Positions 25,294 to 34,969 of a DNA stretch of 64,000 bases are shown piece by piece. The notes under the pieces are model-generated. The model was not told the DNA's origin. It did no database searches and saw nothing but the letters and a program-made list of their open reading frames with translations. The DNA comes from Bacteroides caecimuris (GTDB lineage: Bacteria > Bacteroidota > Bacteroidia > Bacteroidales > Bacteroidaceae). The DNA is taken from positions 3,286,001-3,350,000 of the forward strand of contig NZ_CP015401.2 of NCBI RefSeq assembly GCF_001688725.2. Reading direction: 5' to 3'. Within the stretch, counting starts at the first letter, position 1; each line of letters starts with the position of its first letter. Made by a program: the position numbers and the translations under genes.

Positions 25294-28200
25294 TCAATTT
25301 ATATGAAATCCCAGTTCCGGACGTTCCTTTAAATATGTTATTAAATCCCGCCCCACTGAAAGCTTGATCGGACGGGAAATCAAATCAATTGACATGTGGC
25401 TTACATCGGCATCATCCGTCACTTTAAAATACAATTCCGTATTTCCCGGATGTTCCTTGGTCAGAGTGGCAAGCTCTGTAACCAAAGCCGAGTTCAAGAC
25501 TGACAGAGGAATGATAATCGTGATCTTCTGCACCAGTCCTTCTTTCACATCGGGAAGAAGTTCCATAGAAGTGATTTTCACTTCCAATTCATCCTGTCGC
25601 CATTGTTTCGCTTGGCAACGGGCTTTAATATATAGGAACGTTCCTTCGTTGAGATATCCCTGATAAGTCACCCAGTCATTTCCCCAGAATGGGATTTCGG
25701 TAGAACCGGAATAATCTTCAATCTTAGCAATACCATACGGATTTCCATTCTTGCTGACTCCGCGACGAACACTAGTCACAATCCCTCCCATCGTTATTTC
25801 ACGACCAACAAGTGCAGCTTTATCTTCCAAATCCGCCATCCGTGTATTGCAGACATGTTCCAATACGATAGAAAATTCATCCAACGGATGAGCAGAAAGA
25901 TAGATACCTACCAAATCACGCTCACGATTCAGACGATCGAGATCACTCCAACGTTCTACACCTTGAGGAATTTCAGGAGTTGCAACATCAATAACGTTTT
26001 CACCACCGAACAAAGAATTGACAGCAGCTGCCTTATCTGCCTGATAGCGGTTACCATAGCGCATCAATGTTTCCAGAAATACTTCACCCTTAGAATTTAC
26101 AGCAAAATATTGCTCCCGCTTCAGTTCAGGGAAACTATCAAACCCTCCGGCTAATGCCAGACACTCCATATTCTTCTTGTTGCAGGCATTCAGGTTGACA
26201 CGTTGCACAAAGTCGAATATACCGAGGAAAGGACCATTCTTACTACGTTCCTCCATAATGCTATGGACGGCAGCTTCACCTACACCTTTGACAGCCCCTA
26301 GTCCGAAACGGATATTACCATCATGGTTTACTGTAAACTTCAGGTTACTTTCGTTTACATCTGGCCCCAGCGTCTGAATACCCATTGCCTTACATTCGTC
26401 CATCAATTTCGTAATATCGGTAATGTTCGACAAGCTTCGGCTCATCACAGCAGCCATATATTCAGGAGGATAATTAGCTTTTAGATAAGCTGTTTGGTAA
26501 GCTACCCACGAATAACAAGTAGCATGTGATTTATTGAAAGCGTATGACGCAAACTTTTCCCAGTCGGTCCAGATTTTTTCAAGAACTTTCGGGTCGTGTC
26601 CGTTCTTTCGTCCACCTTCAATAAATTTAGGTTTCATGTGGTCTAGCTTGTCACGCAACTTCTTACCCATCGCTTTACGGAGTGCATCAGACTCACCGCG
26701 GGTAAAGTCCGCCAATAAGCGCGACAGAAGCATCACCTGTTCCTGATAAACCGTTATACCATACGTATCCTTCAAGTATTTTTCCATTACCGGAATATCA
26801 TACTCAATCGGCTTACGCCCATGTTTACGGTCGATAAAATCAGGTATATAATCCATCGGTCCCGGACGATAAAGGGCATTCATGGCAATCAAATCTTCGA
26901 ATGTAGAAGGCTGCAATTCGCGCAGATATTTCTGCATGCCGGCAGATTCAAACTGGAATGTACCAATCGTCCGTCCGTCACTATATAATTTATAAGTAGC
27001 CGGATCGCAGATGTCTATCGCATCGACGTCTACTTCAACATTACGGCTTAAACGGATATTTTCAACGGCCTCTTTGATAATAGACAAAGTTTTCAGACCA
27101 AGGAAGTCCATCTTAATCAATCCGGTATCTTCAATCACCGAACCTTCATACTGGGTAACAAGCATTTTTTCGCCCGTTTCCTTATCATCAGCAGTGCTGA
27201 CAGGTACCCAGTCGGTGATATCGTCACGACAGATAATCGTACCACAAGCATGTACACCTGTACCACGTACGTTACCTTCGAGCATCTTAGCGTACTTGAT
27301 CGTATCCCGTACCAACGGATCGGATGATGCTTCCGCAGCTTGTAGTTCGGGAACATATTCAATCGCATTCCGCAAGTTCAGTTTCTTATCAGGAATCTTA
27401 TCCGGCACTAATTTAGCCAGTCGGTCAGACTCCGATAGAGGCAGCTTTTGCACACGGGCAACATCCTTGATAGCCAACTTAGTAGCCATTGTACCATAAG
27501 TGATGATATGAGCTACTTTTTCCTGACCATATTTATTCGTTACCCAACGAAGTACCTCTCCACGACCGTCATCATCAAAATCCACATCGATATCGGGCAA
27601 GGAGATACGGTCCGGATTCAAGAAACGCTCAAACAGCAAATCGTACTGGATAGGGTCGATTTTCGTAATTCCCAGACAATAAGCCACTGCCGAACCGGCA
27701 GCCGAACCACGTCCCGGACCGACCGACACACCCAATTCCTTACGTGCCGCATTGATGAAGTCCTGTACAATCAAGAAGTATCCTGGGAAACCCATTGTTT
27801 TCATGATATACAGTTCGAAGTTCATCCGCTCTTTAACTTCTTCGGACAGAGGTTCACCATAAATTCTTCTGGCTCCGTCAAAAGCTAGTTTCGCCAAGTA
27901 ATCTCCTTCAAGTTTAATACGATAGAGTTTATCATAGCCACCCAAGCGTTTGATTTTTGCCTTCCCTTCTTCTTCACTCAACACCACATTACCATGCTCA
28001 TCTTGGGTAAACTCATCATAAAGGTCCTTTTCCGTATATTTAGCCCTATATCCCTCTTCCGTCCCAAAGTCTTCGGGAATAGCGAAAGTAGGCATGATAG
28101 GCGCATGGTCGATGGAGTAATATTCTACTTTGTCGAGGATTTCCAACGTATTGCTCAAGGCTTCCGGCACATCGGCAAAGAGTTCATTCATCTCCTCCCG

Positions 28201-29100
28201 TGTTTTCATCCATTCCTGTTTGGTGTAAAGCATACGGCTTGGATCATCCAGGTCCTTACCGGTGCTCAAACAAATCAGGCGGTCGTGCGCTTCGGCATTC
28301 TCTTCATCCACAAAGTGGACGTCGTTCGTACAAATCAGCTTGATGTTGAACTTCTGAGCATATTCCATCAGGTATTTGTTCACATTCACCTGCAATGGGT
28401 AACATTCGTGATTGGCACGGGGAACAGTTGCCTTATGGCGCTGCATCTCAAGATAGAAATCATCACCAAACAAGTTCTTATACCATTGTATAGCTTCTTC
28501 AGCTTCCGCAAATTGTCCGGCAGTAATCCGTTTTGGTATCTCACCACCGAGGCAGGCGGAGCAGACAATCAGTCCTTCATGATACTTTTCGAGTTCGCTG
28601 CGGTCCGTACGCGGACGCATATAATATCCGCGCGTCCACGCGTGCGATACTAATTTAATAAGGTTATGATAGCCTTTTTCGTTCTTAGCCAATACAATCA
28701 AGTGATAACCGCTTTGGTCCGGCTTTCCTTCTTTCAAATCCATTGTGCGGCGCGCCACATACATTTCACAACCGATGACGGGTTTGAAAAGTTTGTTTTC
28801 CGCTTCCACTATCTTGGCTTTGCAAGCGGCAATCTCCGCTTCTTTGTCCTCACACTCTATGGTACCGGCTTCAATTCCCGCTATCCGCTTTTTCAAGTCC
28901 TTGACTTCACCTTTCGGACCGCTATTCTTCTTATTGACGTAGTTCGTAAATTCCTTGATACCGAACATATTCCCATGATCGGTCACGGCAATACCCTTCA
29001 TTCCATTCTTCATCGCCTTATCGACCAGACGAGCCACGCTTGCCTGACCATCCAAGAGAGAATACTGGGTATGGACATGTAAATGAACGAAATCCTGCAT
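25294..29100 (-). CDS. dnaE: DNA polymerase III subunit alpha
   Basis: A 1,268-residue replicative polymerase. The N-terminal PHP domain begins HLHVHTQYSLLDG. The palm carries the catalytic PDID (D503 and D505), preceded by GPGRGSAAGSAVAYCLGI. The HhH region and a C-terminal OB fold (about residues 1090-1180, IVTSVRRGVSKNGNPYGIAKIED) follow. The chain is about 100 residues longer than E. coli DnaE (1,160), chiefly from inserts near residues 60-115 and 370-410. It is intact and starts a minus-strand unit with trxA. No clean -7 box is seen upstream; GTACTTTTA at about 29130 is close. Confidence 0.97.
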   Translation of the reverse strand: MQDFVHLHVHTQYSLLDGQASVARLVDKAMKNGMKGIAVTDHGNMFGIKEFTNYVNKKNSGPKGEVKDLKKRIAGIEAGTIECEDKEAEIAACKAKIVEAENKLFKPVIGCEMYVARRTMDLKEGKPDQSGYHLIVLAKNEKGYHNLIKLVSHAWTRGYYMRPRTDRSELEKYHEGLIVCSACLGGEIPKRITAGQFAEAEEAIQWYKNLFGDDFYLEMQRHKATVPRANHECYPLQVNVNKYLMEYAQKFNIKLICTNDVHFVDEENAEAHDRLICLSTGKDLDDPSRMLYTKQEWMKTREEMNELFADVPEALSNTLEILDKVEYYSIDHAPIMPTFAIPEDFGTEEGYRAKYTEKDLYDEFTQDEHGNVVLSEEEGKAKIKRLGGYDKLYRIKLEGDYLAKLAFDGARRIYGEPLSEEVKERMNFELYIMKTMGFPGYFLIVQDFINAARKELGVSVGPGRGSAAGSAVAYCLGITKIDPIQYDLLFERFLNPDRISLPDIDVDFDDDGRGEVLRWVTNKYGQEKVAHIITYGTMATKLAIKDVARVQKLPLSESDRLAKLVPDKIPDKKLNLRNAIEYVPELQAAEASSDPLVRDTIKYAKMLEGNVRGTGVHACGTIICRDDITDWVPVSTADDKETGEKMLVTQYEGSVIEDTGLIKMDFLGLKTLSIIKEAVENIRLSRNVEVDVDAIDICDPATYKLYSDGRTIGTFQFESAGMQKYLRELQPSTFEDLIAMNALYRPGPMDYIPDFIDRKHGRKPIEYDIPVMEKYLKDTYGITVYQEQVMLLSRLLADFTRGESDALRKAMGKKLRDKLDHMKPKFIEGGRKNGHDPKVLEKIWTDWEKFASYAFNKSHATCYSWVAYQTAYLKANYPPEYMAAVMSRSLSNITDITKLMDECKAMGIQTLGPDVNESNLKFTVNHDGNIRFGLGAVKGVGEAAVHSIMEERSKNGPFLGIFDFVQRVNLNACNKKNMECLALAGGFDSFPELKREQYFAVNSKGEVFLETLMRYGNRYQADKAAAVNSLFGGENVIDVATPEIPQGVERWSDLDRLNRERDLVGIYLSAHPLDEFSIVLEHVCNTRMADLEDKAALVGREITMGGIVTSVRRGVSKNGNPYGIAKIEDYSGSTEIPFWGNDWVTYQGYLNEGTFLYIKARCQAKQWRQDELEVKITSMELLPDVKEGLVQKITIIIPLSVLNSALVTELATLTKEHPGNTELYFKVTDDADVSHMSIDLISRPIKLSVGRDLITYLKERPELGFHIN

Positions 29101-29228
29101 AATGATAAGTAGTTAATTTGAAGGCATAAAAGTACGACCTCTTGGGTTATAAACAAAAATAATCCTCAAAAAGTTATCAACATTCACATTTCTATGCTCA
29201 TTTACTTGCTGATTTTTTAAATTAAGTA

Positions 29229-29236
29229 TATTTTTG
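29229..29236 (+). promoter_or_regulatory. -7 box for psd-pssA
   Basis: TATTTTTG with an ACTTG about 21 bases upstream fits the Bacteroides promoter pattern. It lies 26 bases before the psd start. Confidence 0.6.
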
Positions 29237-29261
29237 CAGACAATATCATTAAACAGCACTC

Positions 29262-29948
29262 ATGGGTCGACTAAAGAAATTGAAGAAAATACGTATCCAC
29301 CGCGAAGGAACACATATATTATGGGCTAGCTTTTTGCTATTGCTACTGATGAATACAGCTCTTTATTGGGGAATCGATTGCAAAATTCCATTTTATGTGA
29401 TAGCAGTAGCGAGTATCGCAATCTATCTGCTAATGGTGAACTTCTTCCGTTGTCCGATCCGTCTTTTCGGGCAGGACACCGAGAAAATAGTCGTGGCACC
29501 TGCCGATGGTAAAATCGTTGTTATCGAAGAAGTCGATGAGAACGAATATTTCCACGACCGCCGATTGATGATTTCTATCTTTATGAGCATTGTGAATGTT
29601 CACGCCAACTGGTATCCGGTGGACGGTACCGTCAAAAAGGTGGCTCACCATAACGGCAACTTTATGAAAGCCTGGCTTCCGAAAGCCAGCACAGAAAACG
29701 AACGTTCTACGGTAGTGATCGAAACTCCCGAAGGAGTGGAAGTACTCACCCGCCAAATCGCCGGTGCTGTAGCACGCCGTATCGTAACCTACGCGGAAGT
29801 AGGCGAAGAATGTTATATTGACGAACACATGGGATTCATCAAATTCGGCTCCCGCGTGGATGTATATTTGCCTATCGGCACAGAAGTATGTGTCGGCATG
29901 GGGCAATTAACAACCGGTAACCAAACGGTTATCGCCAAACTTAAATAA
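29262..29948 (+). CDS. psd: Phosphatidylserine decarboxylase proenzyme
   Basis: A 228-residue small-type PSD, which turns phosphatidylserine into phosphatidylethanolamine. One or two membrane helices lie at residues 20-65. The serine in [10 protein letters not shown] near the C-terminus (GSR in place of the classic GST/LGS) is the predicted self-cleavage site that yields the pyruvoyl cofactor. A conserved [12 protein letters not shown] segment is central. The pssA gene follows 11 bases later, so synthesis and decarboxylation are one operon. Confidence 0.92.
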   Translation: MGRLKKLKKIRIHREGTHILWASFLLLLLMNTALYWGIDCKIPFYVIAVASIAIYLLMVNFFRCPIRLFGQDTEKIVVAPADGKIVVIEEVDENEYFHDRRLMISIFMSIVNVHANWYPVDGTVKKVAHHNGNFMKAWLPKASTENERSTVVIETPEGVEVLTRQIAGAVARRIVTYAEVGEECYIDEHMGFIKFGSRVDVYLPIGTEVCVGMGQLTTGNQTVIAKLK

Positions 29949-29958
29949 TCCTGTCACA

Positions 29959-30666
29959 ATGACAAACGTTATTAAAAACAGTATTCCGAATACCGTCACC
30001 AGCCTGAACCTTTTCTCCGGTTGCATTACTTGCGTCATGGCTTTTGAGGCAAAATACGAGCTGGCATTGCTTTTCATTATCCTAAGTGCCATTTTCGATT
30101 TCTTTGACGGATTGTTGGCCCGTGCGCTCAATGCACATTCCGTTATCGGAAAAGATCTGGACTCATTGGCAGATGATGTCAGCTTCGGTGTGGCGCCTTC
30201 ACTGATTGTATTCTCTCTGTTCAAAGAGATGTATTATCCGGAAAATATAGAATTCATCGCTCCTTTTCTACCCTATTTAGCATTCCTGATTTCCGTTTTC
30301 TCAGCATTACGCCTAGCAAAATTCAACAATGACACACGACAAACCAGCTCTTTTATCGGGCTGCCGGTACCTGCCAATGCTCTGTTTTGGGGATCATTAG
30401 TAGCAGGGGCACATGAGTTTCTCATATCAGACAACTGCCATCCTGTCTACCTTCTTATACTTGTCTGTCTGTTTTCATGGATGCTGGTATCAGAAATACC
30501 CATGTTTTCCCTGAAATTCAAAAATCTGTCATGGGCTGACAATAAAGTCAGCTTTATTTTCTTGATTATTTGCATTCCTTTCCTTGTTTTTCTGGGAATC
30601 AGTAGCTTTGCAGCCATTATTGTATGGTATATTTTACTTTCACTTTTTACAAGAAAAAGTAAATAA
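29959..30666 (+). CDS. pssA: CDP-diacylglycerol-serine O-phosphatidyltransferase
   Basis: A 235-residue multi-pass membrane enzyme. The CDP-alcohol phosphotransferase motif DG-x2-AR-x8-G-x3-D-x3-D is exact (FDGLLARA to LADD), at about residues 50-75. It makes phosphatidylserine from CDP-diacylglycerol and serine. It follows psd by 11 bases; the two supply phosphatidylethanolamine together. Confidence 0.94.
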   Translation: MTNVIKNSIPNTVTSLNLFSGCITCVMAFEAKYELALLFIILSAIFDFFDGLLARALNAHSVIGKDLDSLADDVSFGVAPSLIVFSLFKEMYYPENIEFIAPFLPYLAFLISVFSALRLAKFNNDTRQTSSFIGLPVPANALFWGSLVAGAHEFLISDNCHPVYLLILVCLFSWMLVSEIPMFSLKFKNLSWADNKVSFIFLIICIPFLVFLGISSFAAIIVWYILLSLFTRKSK

Positions 30667-30733
30667 ACAATCTCTTGGCACATTTGTTGTACTATGAGTC
30701 TTATCAAAGTTACAACGTAAAAATCATAGCCCG

Positions 30734-31024
30734 ATGCATATACTTTTATTCATACTTATCTTTATTATTGCCATTGTCGTATTTGGCCTTTCTATTGTCG
30801 GCTTCATACTAAGAACGATTTTCGGATTAGGACGTGGTTCTTCATCATCCCGCCCGCAACAAACGGAATCCAAACGTACGAGTCAACAGGATTATGACCA
30901 GGCAAGTCGCCGTTCAAATGATGATGAAGAAGAAATATATTCCGAGAATGTTCCAGGAAAAAGACATAAAAAAATATTCACCCAAGATGATGGTGAATAT
31001 GTAGATTTTGAAGAAATCAAATAA
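30734..31024 (+). CDS. DUF4834 family small membrane protein
   Basis: A 96-residue protein with one long N-terminal hydrophobic helix (about residues 3-30), a serine-rich linker, and an acidic, charged tail ending DGEYVDFEEIK. This matches the Bacteroidota DUF4834 family, of unknown function. It lies 68 bases after pssA and converges on the deaminase gene with an 18-base gap. Confidence 0.75.
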   Translation: MHILLFILIFIIAIVVFGLSIVGFILRTIFGLGRGSSSSRPQQTESKRTSQQDYDQASRRSNDDEEEIYSENVPGKRHKKIFTQDDGEYVDFEEIK

Positions 31025-31041
31025 GCATCATGCTGCCACTT

Positions 31042-31479
31042 TCATCTTCGCTTCGCAGCAAAAAACTCTTTCATAAGCGTGGCACATTCATCGGCCATCA
31101 GTCCTTTAACGACAACAGTTTTAGGATGCAGAGCCGAACCGGCATATTTCTGATAGCCACGTTTCTCATCTTCGGCGCCAAACACAAGTCTGCCCGTTTG
31201 TGCCCAGGCGACAGCTCCGGCACACATCACACAGGGTTCAACTGTGACATACAGAGTACATTCATTGAGATATTTACCCCCAAGAACATTGGCTGCGGCA
31301 GTAATCGCCTGCATTTCGGCATGGGCCGTCACATCATTCAATGTTTCCGTGAGATTGTGGGCACGCGCAATAATCCGCTCTTTACAAACCACAACAGCCC
31401 CCACGGGCACTTCCCCCCGCTCGGCAGCCTTACGTGCCTCCATCAAAGCCTGTTTCATGAAATAAGTATCGTCCAGCAC
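31042..31479 (-). CDS. tadA: tRNA-specific adenosine deaminase
   Basis: A 145-residue cytidine-deaminase-fold enzyme. The zinc and proton-shuttle motifs are HAEMQAI (His, Glu) and PCVMCAGA (two Cys). The length and the ending match TadA, which converts A34 to inosine in tRNA-Arg(ACG). A guanine-deaminase-like role is less likely. It is monocistronic by appearance and converges on the DUF4834 gene. Confidence 0.88.
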   Translation of the reverse strand: MLDDTYFMKQALMEARKAAERGEVPVGAVVVCKERIIARAHNLTETLNDVTAHAEMQAITAAANVLGGKYLNECTLYVTVEPCVMCAGAVAWAQTGRLVFGAEDEKRGYQKYAGSALHPKTVVVKGLMADECATLMKEFFAAKRR

Positions 31480-31509
31480 TCTCTTTAATTTTTAATCATA
31501 AACTATCCT

Positions 31510-31743
31510 CTATCGTCTCATATCGTGCTCACCGAAAAGGGTCGGATAATCTTCTTCCATATTCTTATGGATAAACATGAGAATGGTTTCGCGAAGCCAA
31601 CGTGACTTATTCGTTATCTTGTACTTTTCAAGATAACGATCTACAATCAGTTGCTCTTCATCGCTCAACAAAATGCTCATCCGTCGTTCTCTTTTAGTAC
31701 ATTCGACGTGCATTTTCAGGCACTTCTTACTTCTTTTTCTCAT
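31510..31743 (-). CDS. Small ribbon-helix-helix-like DNA-binding protein
   Basis: A protein of up to 77 residues. A basic N-terminus is followed by a short strand (RRMSILLSD) and two helices (EEQLIVDRYLEKYKI and NKSRWLRETILMFIHK), the layout of an Arc/MetJ-type repressor. A -7 box lies at 31752-31759, so the ATG at 31743 would leave almost no leader; starts at 31713 or 31680 are just as likely. No toxin gene is adjacent. It is divergent from yraN, whose promoter lies about 40 bases away, and might control it. Confidence 0.6.
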   Translation of the reverse strand: MRKRSKKCLKMHVECTKRERRMSILLSDEEQLIVDRYLEKYKITNKSRWLRETILMFIHKNMEEDYPTLFGEHDMRR

Positions 31744-31751
31744 ATCTTCTG

Positions 31752-31759
31752 CAAAATTA
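31752..31759 (-). promoter_or_regulatory. -7 box for the RHH-like gene
   Basis: The minus strand reads TAATTTTG. It lies 8 bases before the first possible ATG of the small gene. Confidence 0.5.
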
Positions 31760-31793
31760 CTTTTACTTCTGTAAAAACAAAGAATAAAAGCAG

Positions 31794-31801
31794 TAAATTT
31801 G
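31794..31801 (+). promoter_or_regulatory. -7 box for yraN
   Basis: TAAATTTG ends 10 bases before the yraN ATG at 31812, giving a very short leader. Confidence 0.5.
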
Positions 31802-31811
31802 CAAAAAAAAG

Positions 31812-32177
31812 ATGGCTGAACATAATGATTTAGGAAAATCCGGAGAAAATGCCGCTGTAGCTTATCTGGAGCAGAAAGGTTATCTTATTCGTGACCGGAA
31901 TTGGAGAAAAGGACATTTCGAACTAGACATTGTAGCTGCAAAAGACAATGAACTGGTTGTAGTAGAAGTGAAGACGCGCAGTGACACTCTGTTTGCGGCA
32001 CCGGAAGATGCTGTAGATTTACCCAAAATAAGACGCACAGTACGTGCGGCGGATGCCTATATCAAATTGTTCCAGATTGACAATCCTGTACGCTTCGATA
32101 TCATTACCGTAGTAGGCAACGACGGGAATTTCAAGGTTGAACACATAGAGGAAGCGTTTTATCCTCCTTTATATTAA
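31812..32177 (+). CDS. YraN family (UPF0102) nuclease-like protein
   Basis: A 121-residue protein with the restriction-endonuclease-like core of UPF0102: GENAAVAYLEQKGY, then the ELDIVA and VVVEVKTR pair, which supplies the D and ExK residues. This arrangement is used by PD-(D/E)xK nucleases. The cellular role of YraN is not settled. It has its own promoter and is divergent from the small DNA-binding gene. Confidence 0.88.
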   Translation: MAEHNDLGKSGENAAVAYLEQKGYLIRDRNWRKGHFELDIVAAKDNELVVVEVKTRSDTLFAAPEDAVDLPKIRRTVRAADAYIKLFQIDNPVRFDIITVVGNDGNFKVEHIEEAFYPPLY

Positions 32178-32290
32178 AATGCTGTGGCTTTCATATTTAT
32201 CATTATTAAAAGCCGTAAGCTTCATGCAATCCGTGCTTAAATTTATGATATAAACTAATTATGAAAACATACTATAATTATTAATTTATT

Positions 32291-32647
32291 ATGAACGTAG
32301 AAACTGTCAGAGAATATTGCTTAAACAAGAAAGGAACTACCGAATCTTTTCCTTTTGATGAGGTATCACTTGTTATAAAAGTAATGAACAAGATGTTTGC
32401 CCTTATTGACCTGGAAGAAGCAAATCACATCTCATTAAAATGCGATCCGGAAAAGGCGATTGAACTACGCGAACATTATTCCGGAATTGAAGGAGCTTAC
32501 CATTTCAACAAGAAGTACTGGAATAGCGTCCGCTTTGACAGTGATGTAGATGACAGGCTTATGAAAGAACTCATAGACCACTCTTACGATGAAGTAATCA
32601 AAAAATTTACTAAAAAATTACGTGCAGAATATGATGCTCTCCCCTGA
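32291..32647 (+). CDS. MmcQ/YjbR family protein
   Basis: A 118-residue small cytoplasmic protein with a CyaY-like fold predicted for MmcQ/YjbR. Visible family features are the N-terminal YCLNKKGTTESFPFDE, MFALIDLEE, KCDPEKAIELRE and KKYWNSVRFD segments. It is said to bind DNA, on limited evidence. The last bases overlap the birA start by about 17 bases, so translation is coupled. Confidence 0.85.
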   Translation: MNVETVREYCLNKKGTTESFPFDEVSLVIKVMNKMFALIDLEEANHISLKCDPEKAIELREHYSGIEGAYHFNKKYWNSVRFDSDVDDRLMKELIDHSYDEVIKKFTKKLRAEYDALP

Positions 32648-33389
32648 TTTATTTCCGGTTCCATTGATTCATATCAGCGAAACAAATTCTACCAATAGCT
32701 ATTTACAAACCTTTTGTGCCAAAGAAAAAACAGAAGAGTTTACAACCGTAGCTGCCGACTACCAAACCTCCGGACGGGGACAGCGTGGAAATTCATGGGA
32801 ATCGGAGCCGCACAAAAATCTCCTTTTCAGCTTTGTGCTTTTTCCCGAGTTTCTGGAAGCACGCCGCCAATTTCTTATTTCCCAAATTGTGTCTTTAGCT
32901 ATCAAAGAAGAATTGGATACATATACCGATGATGTTTCTATCAAATGGCCGAATGATATTTACTGGAAAGAGAAGAAAATATGTGGCATATTGATAGAGA
33001 ATGATTTGATGGGGCGGAATATCAGCCGGAGTATTGCGGGAATCGGAATCAATATCAACCAGGAAGAGTTTCACAGCCCGGCTCCCAATCCTGTCTCATT
33101 GTACCAAATCACAGGAAAGCAATATGATATTTATGAGGTATTGAAGAATATTATGTTGCGCATACAGTCTTATTATAATCAGCTTAAAAAGAATGATACT
33201 TCATCAATTGTTGCCCACTATGAAAAATCGCTTTTCAGAAAGGAAGGGATGCATCGGTACAAAGATGCTGACGGAGAGTTCCTTGCACGGATTGTATGTG
33301 TAGAACCCGAAGGAAGATTGATTCTGGAAGATGAAATGCAGACAAAAAGAAGATATATGTTTAAAGAAGTAGAATATTTATTGAAATAA
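32631..33389 (+). CDS. birA: Biotin-acetyl-CoA-carboxylase ligase
   Basis: A 252-residue biotin protein ligase of the short type without the DNA-binding domain of E. coli BirA. The adenylate-binding loop is SGRGQRGNSW (E. coli GRGRRG). The KWPNDIYWKEKKICGILIE segment follows, and the GIGININ stretch is conserved. It attaches biotin to carboxylase carrier proteins. I chose the ATG at 32631; an in-frame GTG at 32622 and a second ATG at 32634 are alternatives. Confidence 0.9.
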   Translation: MMLSPDLFPVPLIHISETNSTNSYLQTFCAKEKTEEFTTVAADYQTSGRGQRGNSWESEPHKNLLFSFVLFPEFLEARRQFLISQIVSLAIKEELDTYTDDVSIKWPNDIYWKEKKICGILIENDLMGRNISRSIAGIGININQEEFHSPAPNPVSLYQITGKQYDIYEVLKNIMLRIQSYYNQLKKNDTSSIVAHYEKSLFRKEGMHRYKDADGEFLARIVCVEPEGRLILEDEMQTKRRYMFKEVEYLLK

Positions 33390-33415
33390 GTAATCTACTA
33401 ATTGATTAAAAACAT

Positions 33416-33423
33416 TATCTTTG
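33416..33423 (+). promoter_or_regulatory. -7 box for the M43 protease gene
   Basis: TATCTTTG overlaps the ATG-like start at 33421 of the longer frame, so the real start must be downstream at 33457. Confidence 0.6.
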
Positions 33424-33456
33424 AAACCTATGTTTATAGAAAAAACTCTCTCATTT

Positions 33457-34761
33457 ATGAAAACAAGATTAATTCTCCTGCTTCCGTTATTATGGATATT
33501 AATAGGCTGTAGTGATTCAAACTCTGATTCAGCAACTTTAGAAATTTCCCAATCTACATTTGATGATGTCAGTCCGGAAGGAGCTACCATAAAAGTATCC
33601 ATCACATGCAGTTCTACTTGGAGAACAAGCAGTAACCAAAATTGGTGTATTCCAAATTTACAAAATGGTAGTAATGATGGAGAACTCGTCTTGACTATAC
33701 ATGCCAACAATACGTCAGAGGAAAGGAATGCGACAGTCACCATCATGGCAAAGAAAACGAACAAGACTATAAAAATAACTCAATCCCCTTCTACAAGTAC
33801 AGCCAATGAACATCATTATAAATTGCCCGTTATATTCCACGTCCTTTATAAAAGCCGCAATGATAGAAACCAATATGTAACCAAAGGCCGTCTCGCCCAA
33901 ATCATTAACGCTTGTAACTTGACGTATAAGAATAAGATATATCAAGATTCAAAATATAACATCAGCCAAGATATGAATCTTGAATTTGTCATGGCAACAG
34001 AAAAGCCGGACGGGACAATTTTGGAAGAAGCAGGAGTTGAACGAATAGAATGGGATGAAGTTCCGATGTCTTGCGAACAATTTATGGATGGAAAAGATAA
34101 AAACCAAGCTAAGAAATATGCGGAAATGCTCTGGAATCCTAAAGTATATATCAATATTTTTGTATATCCATTTAGCGAAAACAACATTTTAGGAATTGCA
34201 CATTTACCTTACTGTTTATCATCATATCCGTTAGATGGTTTAAACAATGGAAATTATTTCTTAAGCCATGAGGTAGAATACCCTCATTGTGTGTCTATCA
34301 ATAGCAACTATATTTATGTAAACGGTGACAATAGTTCCTACTATACGGCTGATGTTTACAATACTCTTGCACATGAACTAGGACACTACCTTGGATTACA
34401 TCATGCCTTTTCCGAAGATGGAGATAATACTGATTTGTGTAAAGACACCGATTATTGCACCGACACCCCTACCTACAACATTACTGAATATACAGAATGG
34501 GTTAACGGCATAGACGATTTCAACAAGTATTCATTCGATGAATTGTGTACAAGAACAAACTGTGAGGGCGACACCTTTATTTCTCACAATATCATGGACT
34601 ATGCTTTTTGTTATTCAGACCAATTTACATTCCAGCAACGCAAACGTATCCGCCACGTATTATCTTACAGCCCTCTTATTCCCGGGACAAAGGAATACAC
34701 ATCAGCAGATACCCGTTCTTTAAGTTGTGACGAACAACCACCAATACAGTTTAGATATTAG
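33457..34761 (+). CDS. BACON and M43-type zinc metalloprotease lipoprotein
   Basis: A 434-residue lipoprotein starting at ATG 33457, with a signal peptide ending at IGCSD. A BACON domain (about residues 25-110, with SCSSTWRTSS-like strand and NATVTIMAKKT) is followed by a pappalysin-like protease. The zinc site HExxHxxGxxH is at H306 to H316, and the Met-turn is in NIMDYAF. Many cysteines in DLCKDTDYCTDTP suggest disulfides. Such lipoproteins sit on the outer membrane surface and may cut host or dietary proteins, with BACON helping attachment. It has its own promoter and precedes the ECF sigma gene. Confidence 0.85.
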   Translation: MKTRLILLLPLLWILIGCSDSNSDSATLEISQSTFDDVSPEGATIKVSITCSSTWRTSSNQNWCIPNLQNGSNDGELVLTIHANNTSEERNATVTIMAKKTNKTIKITQSPSTSTANEHHYKLPVIFHVLYKSRNDRNQYVTKGRLAQIINACNLTYKNKIYQDSKYNISQDMNLEFVMATEKPDGTILEEAGVERIEWDEVPMSCEQFMDGKDKNQAKKYAEMLWNPKVYINIFVYPFSENNILGIAHLPYCLSSYPLDGLNNGNYFLSHEVEYPHCVSINSNYIYVNGDNSSYYTADVYNTLAHELGHYLGLHHAFSEDGDNTDLCKDTDYCTDTPTYNITEYTEWVNGIDDFNKYSFDELCTRTNCEGDTFISHNIMDYAFCYSDQFTFQQRKRIRHVLSYSPLIPGTKEYTSADTRSLSCDEQPPIQFRY

Positions 34762-34917
34762 TATTTGAAATAAGCTAAAAGAGGTACATTGTAAGTATCC
34801 TTTATTTTCGAAGGTTAAACTATCCTGTCCCTATCAATTTGTAACTTGATAAATAGCAAAATGCATATTGATAGTAACAGATGGAGAGGAAATTATTTTT
34901 TTTCTTGAAGATTTAAT

Positions 34918-34925
34918 TATATTTG
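34918..34925 (+). promoter_or_regulatory. -7 box for the ECF sigma gene
   Basis: TATATTTG, 45 bases before the sigma factor start. A loose inverted repeat TATCAA and TTGATA (34837-34852) lies further upstream and could be an operator. Confidence 0.45.
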
Positions 34926-34969
34926 CAACGAATTACTAATTTATAAACACAATATCTTCTGCTTTTCTG

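Noticed and set aside
27994-28653. 219-codon plus-strand frame
   Set aside because: It is antisense to dnaE, whose sequence is conserved and intact.
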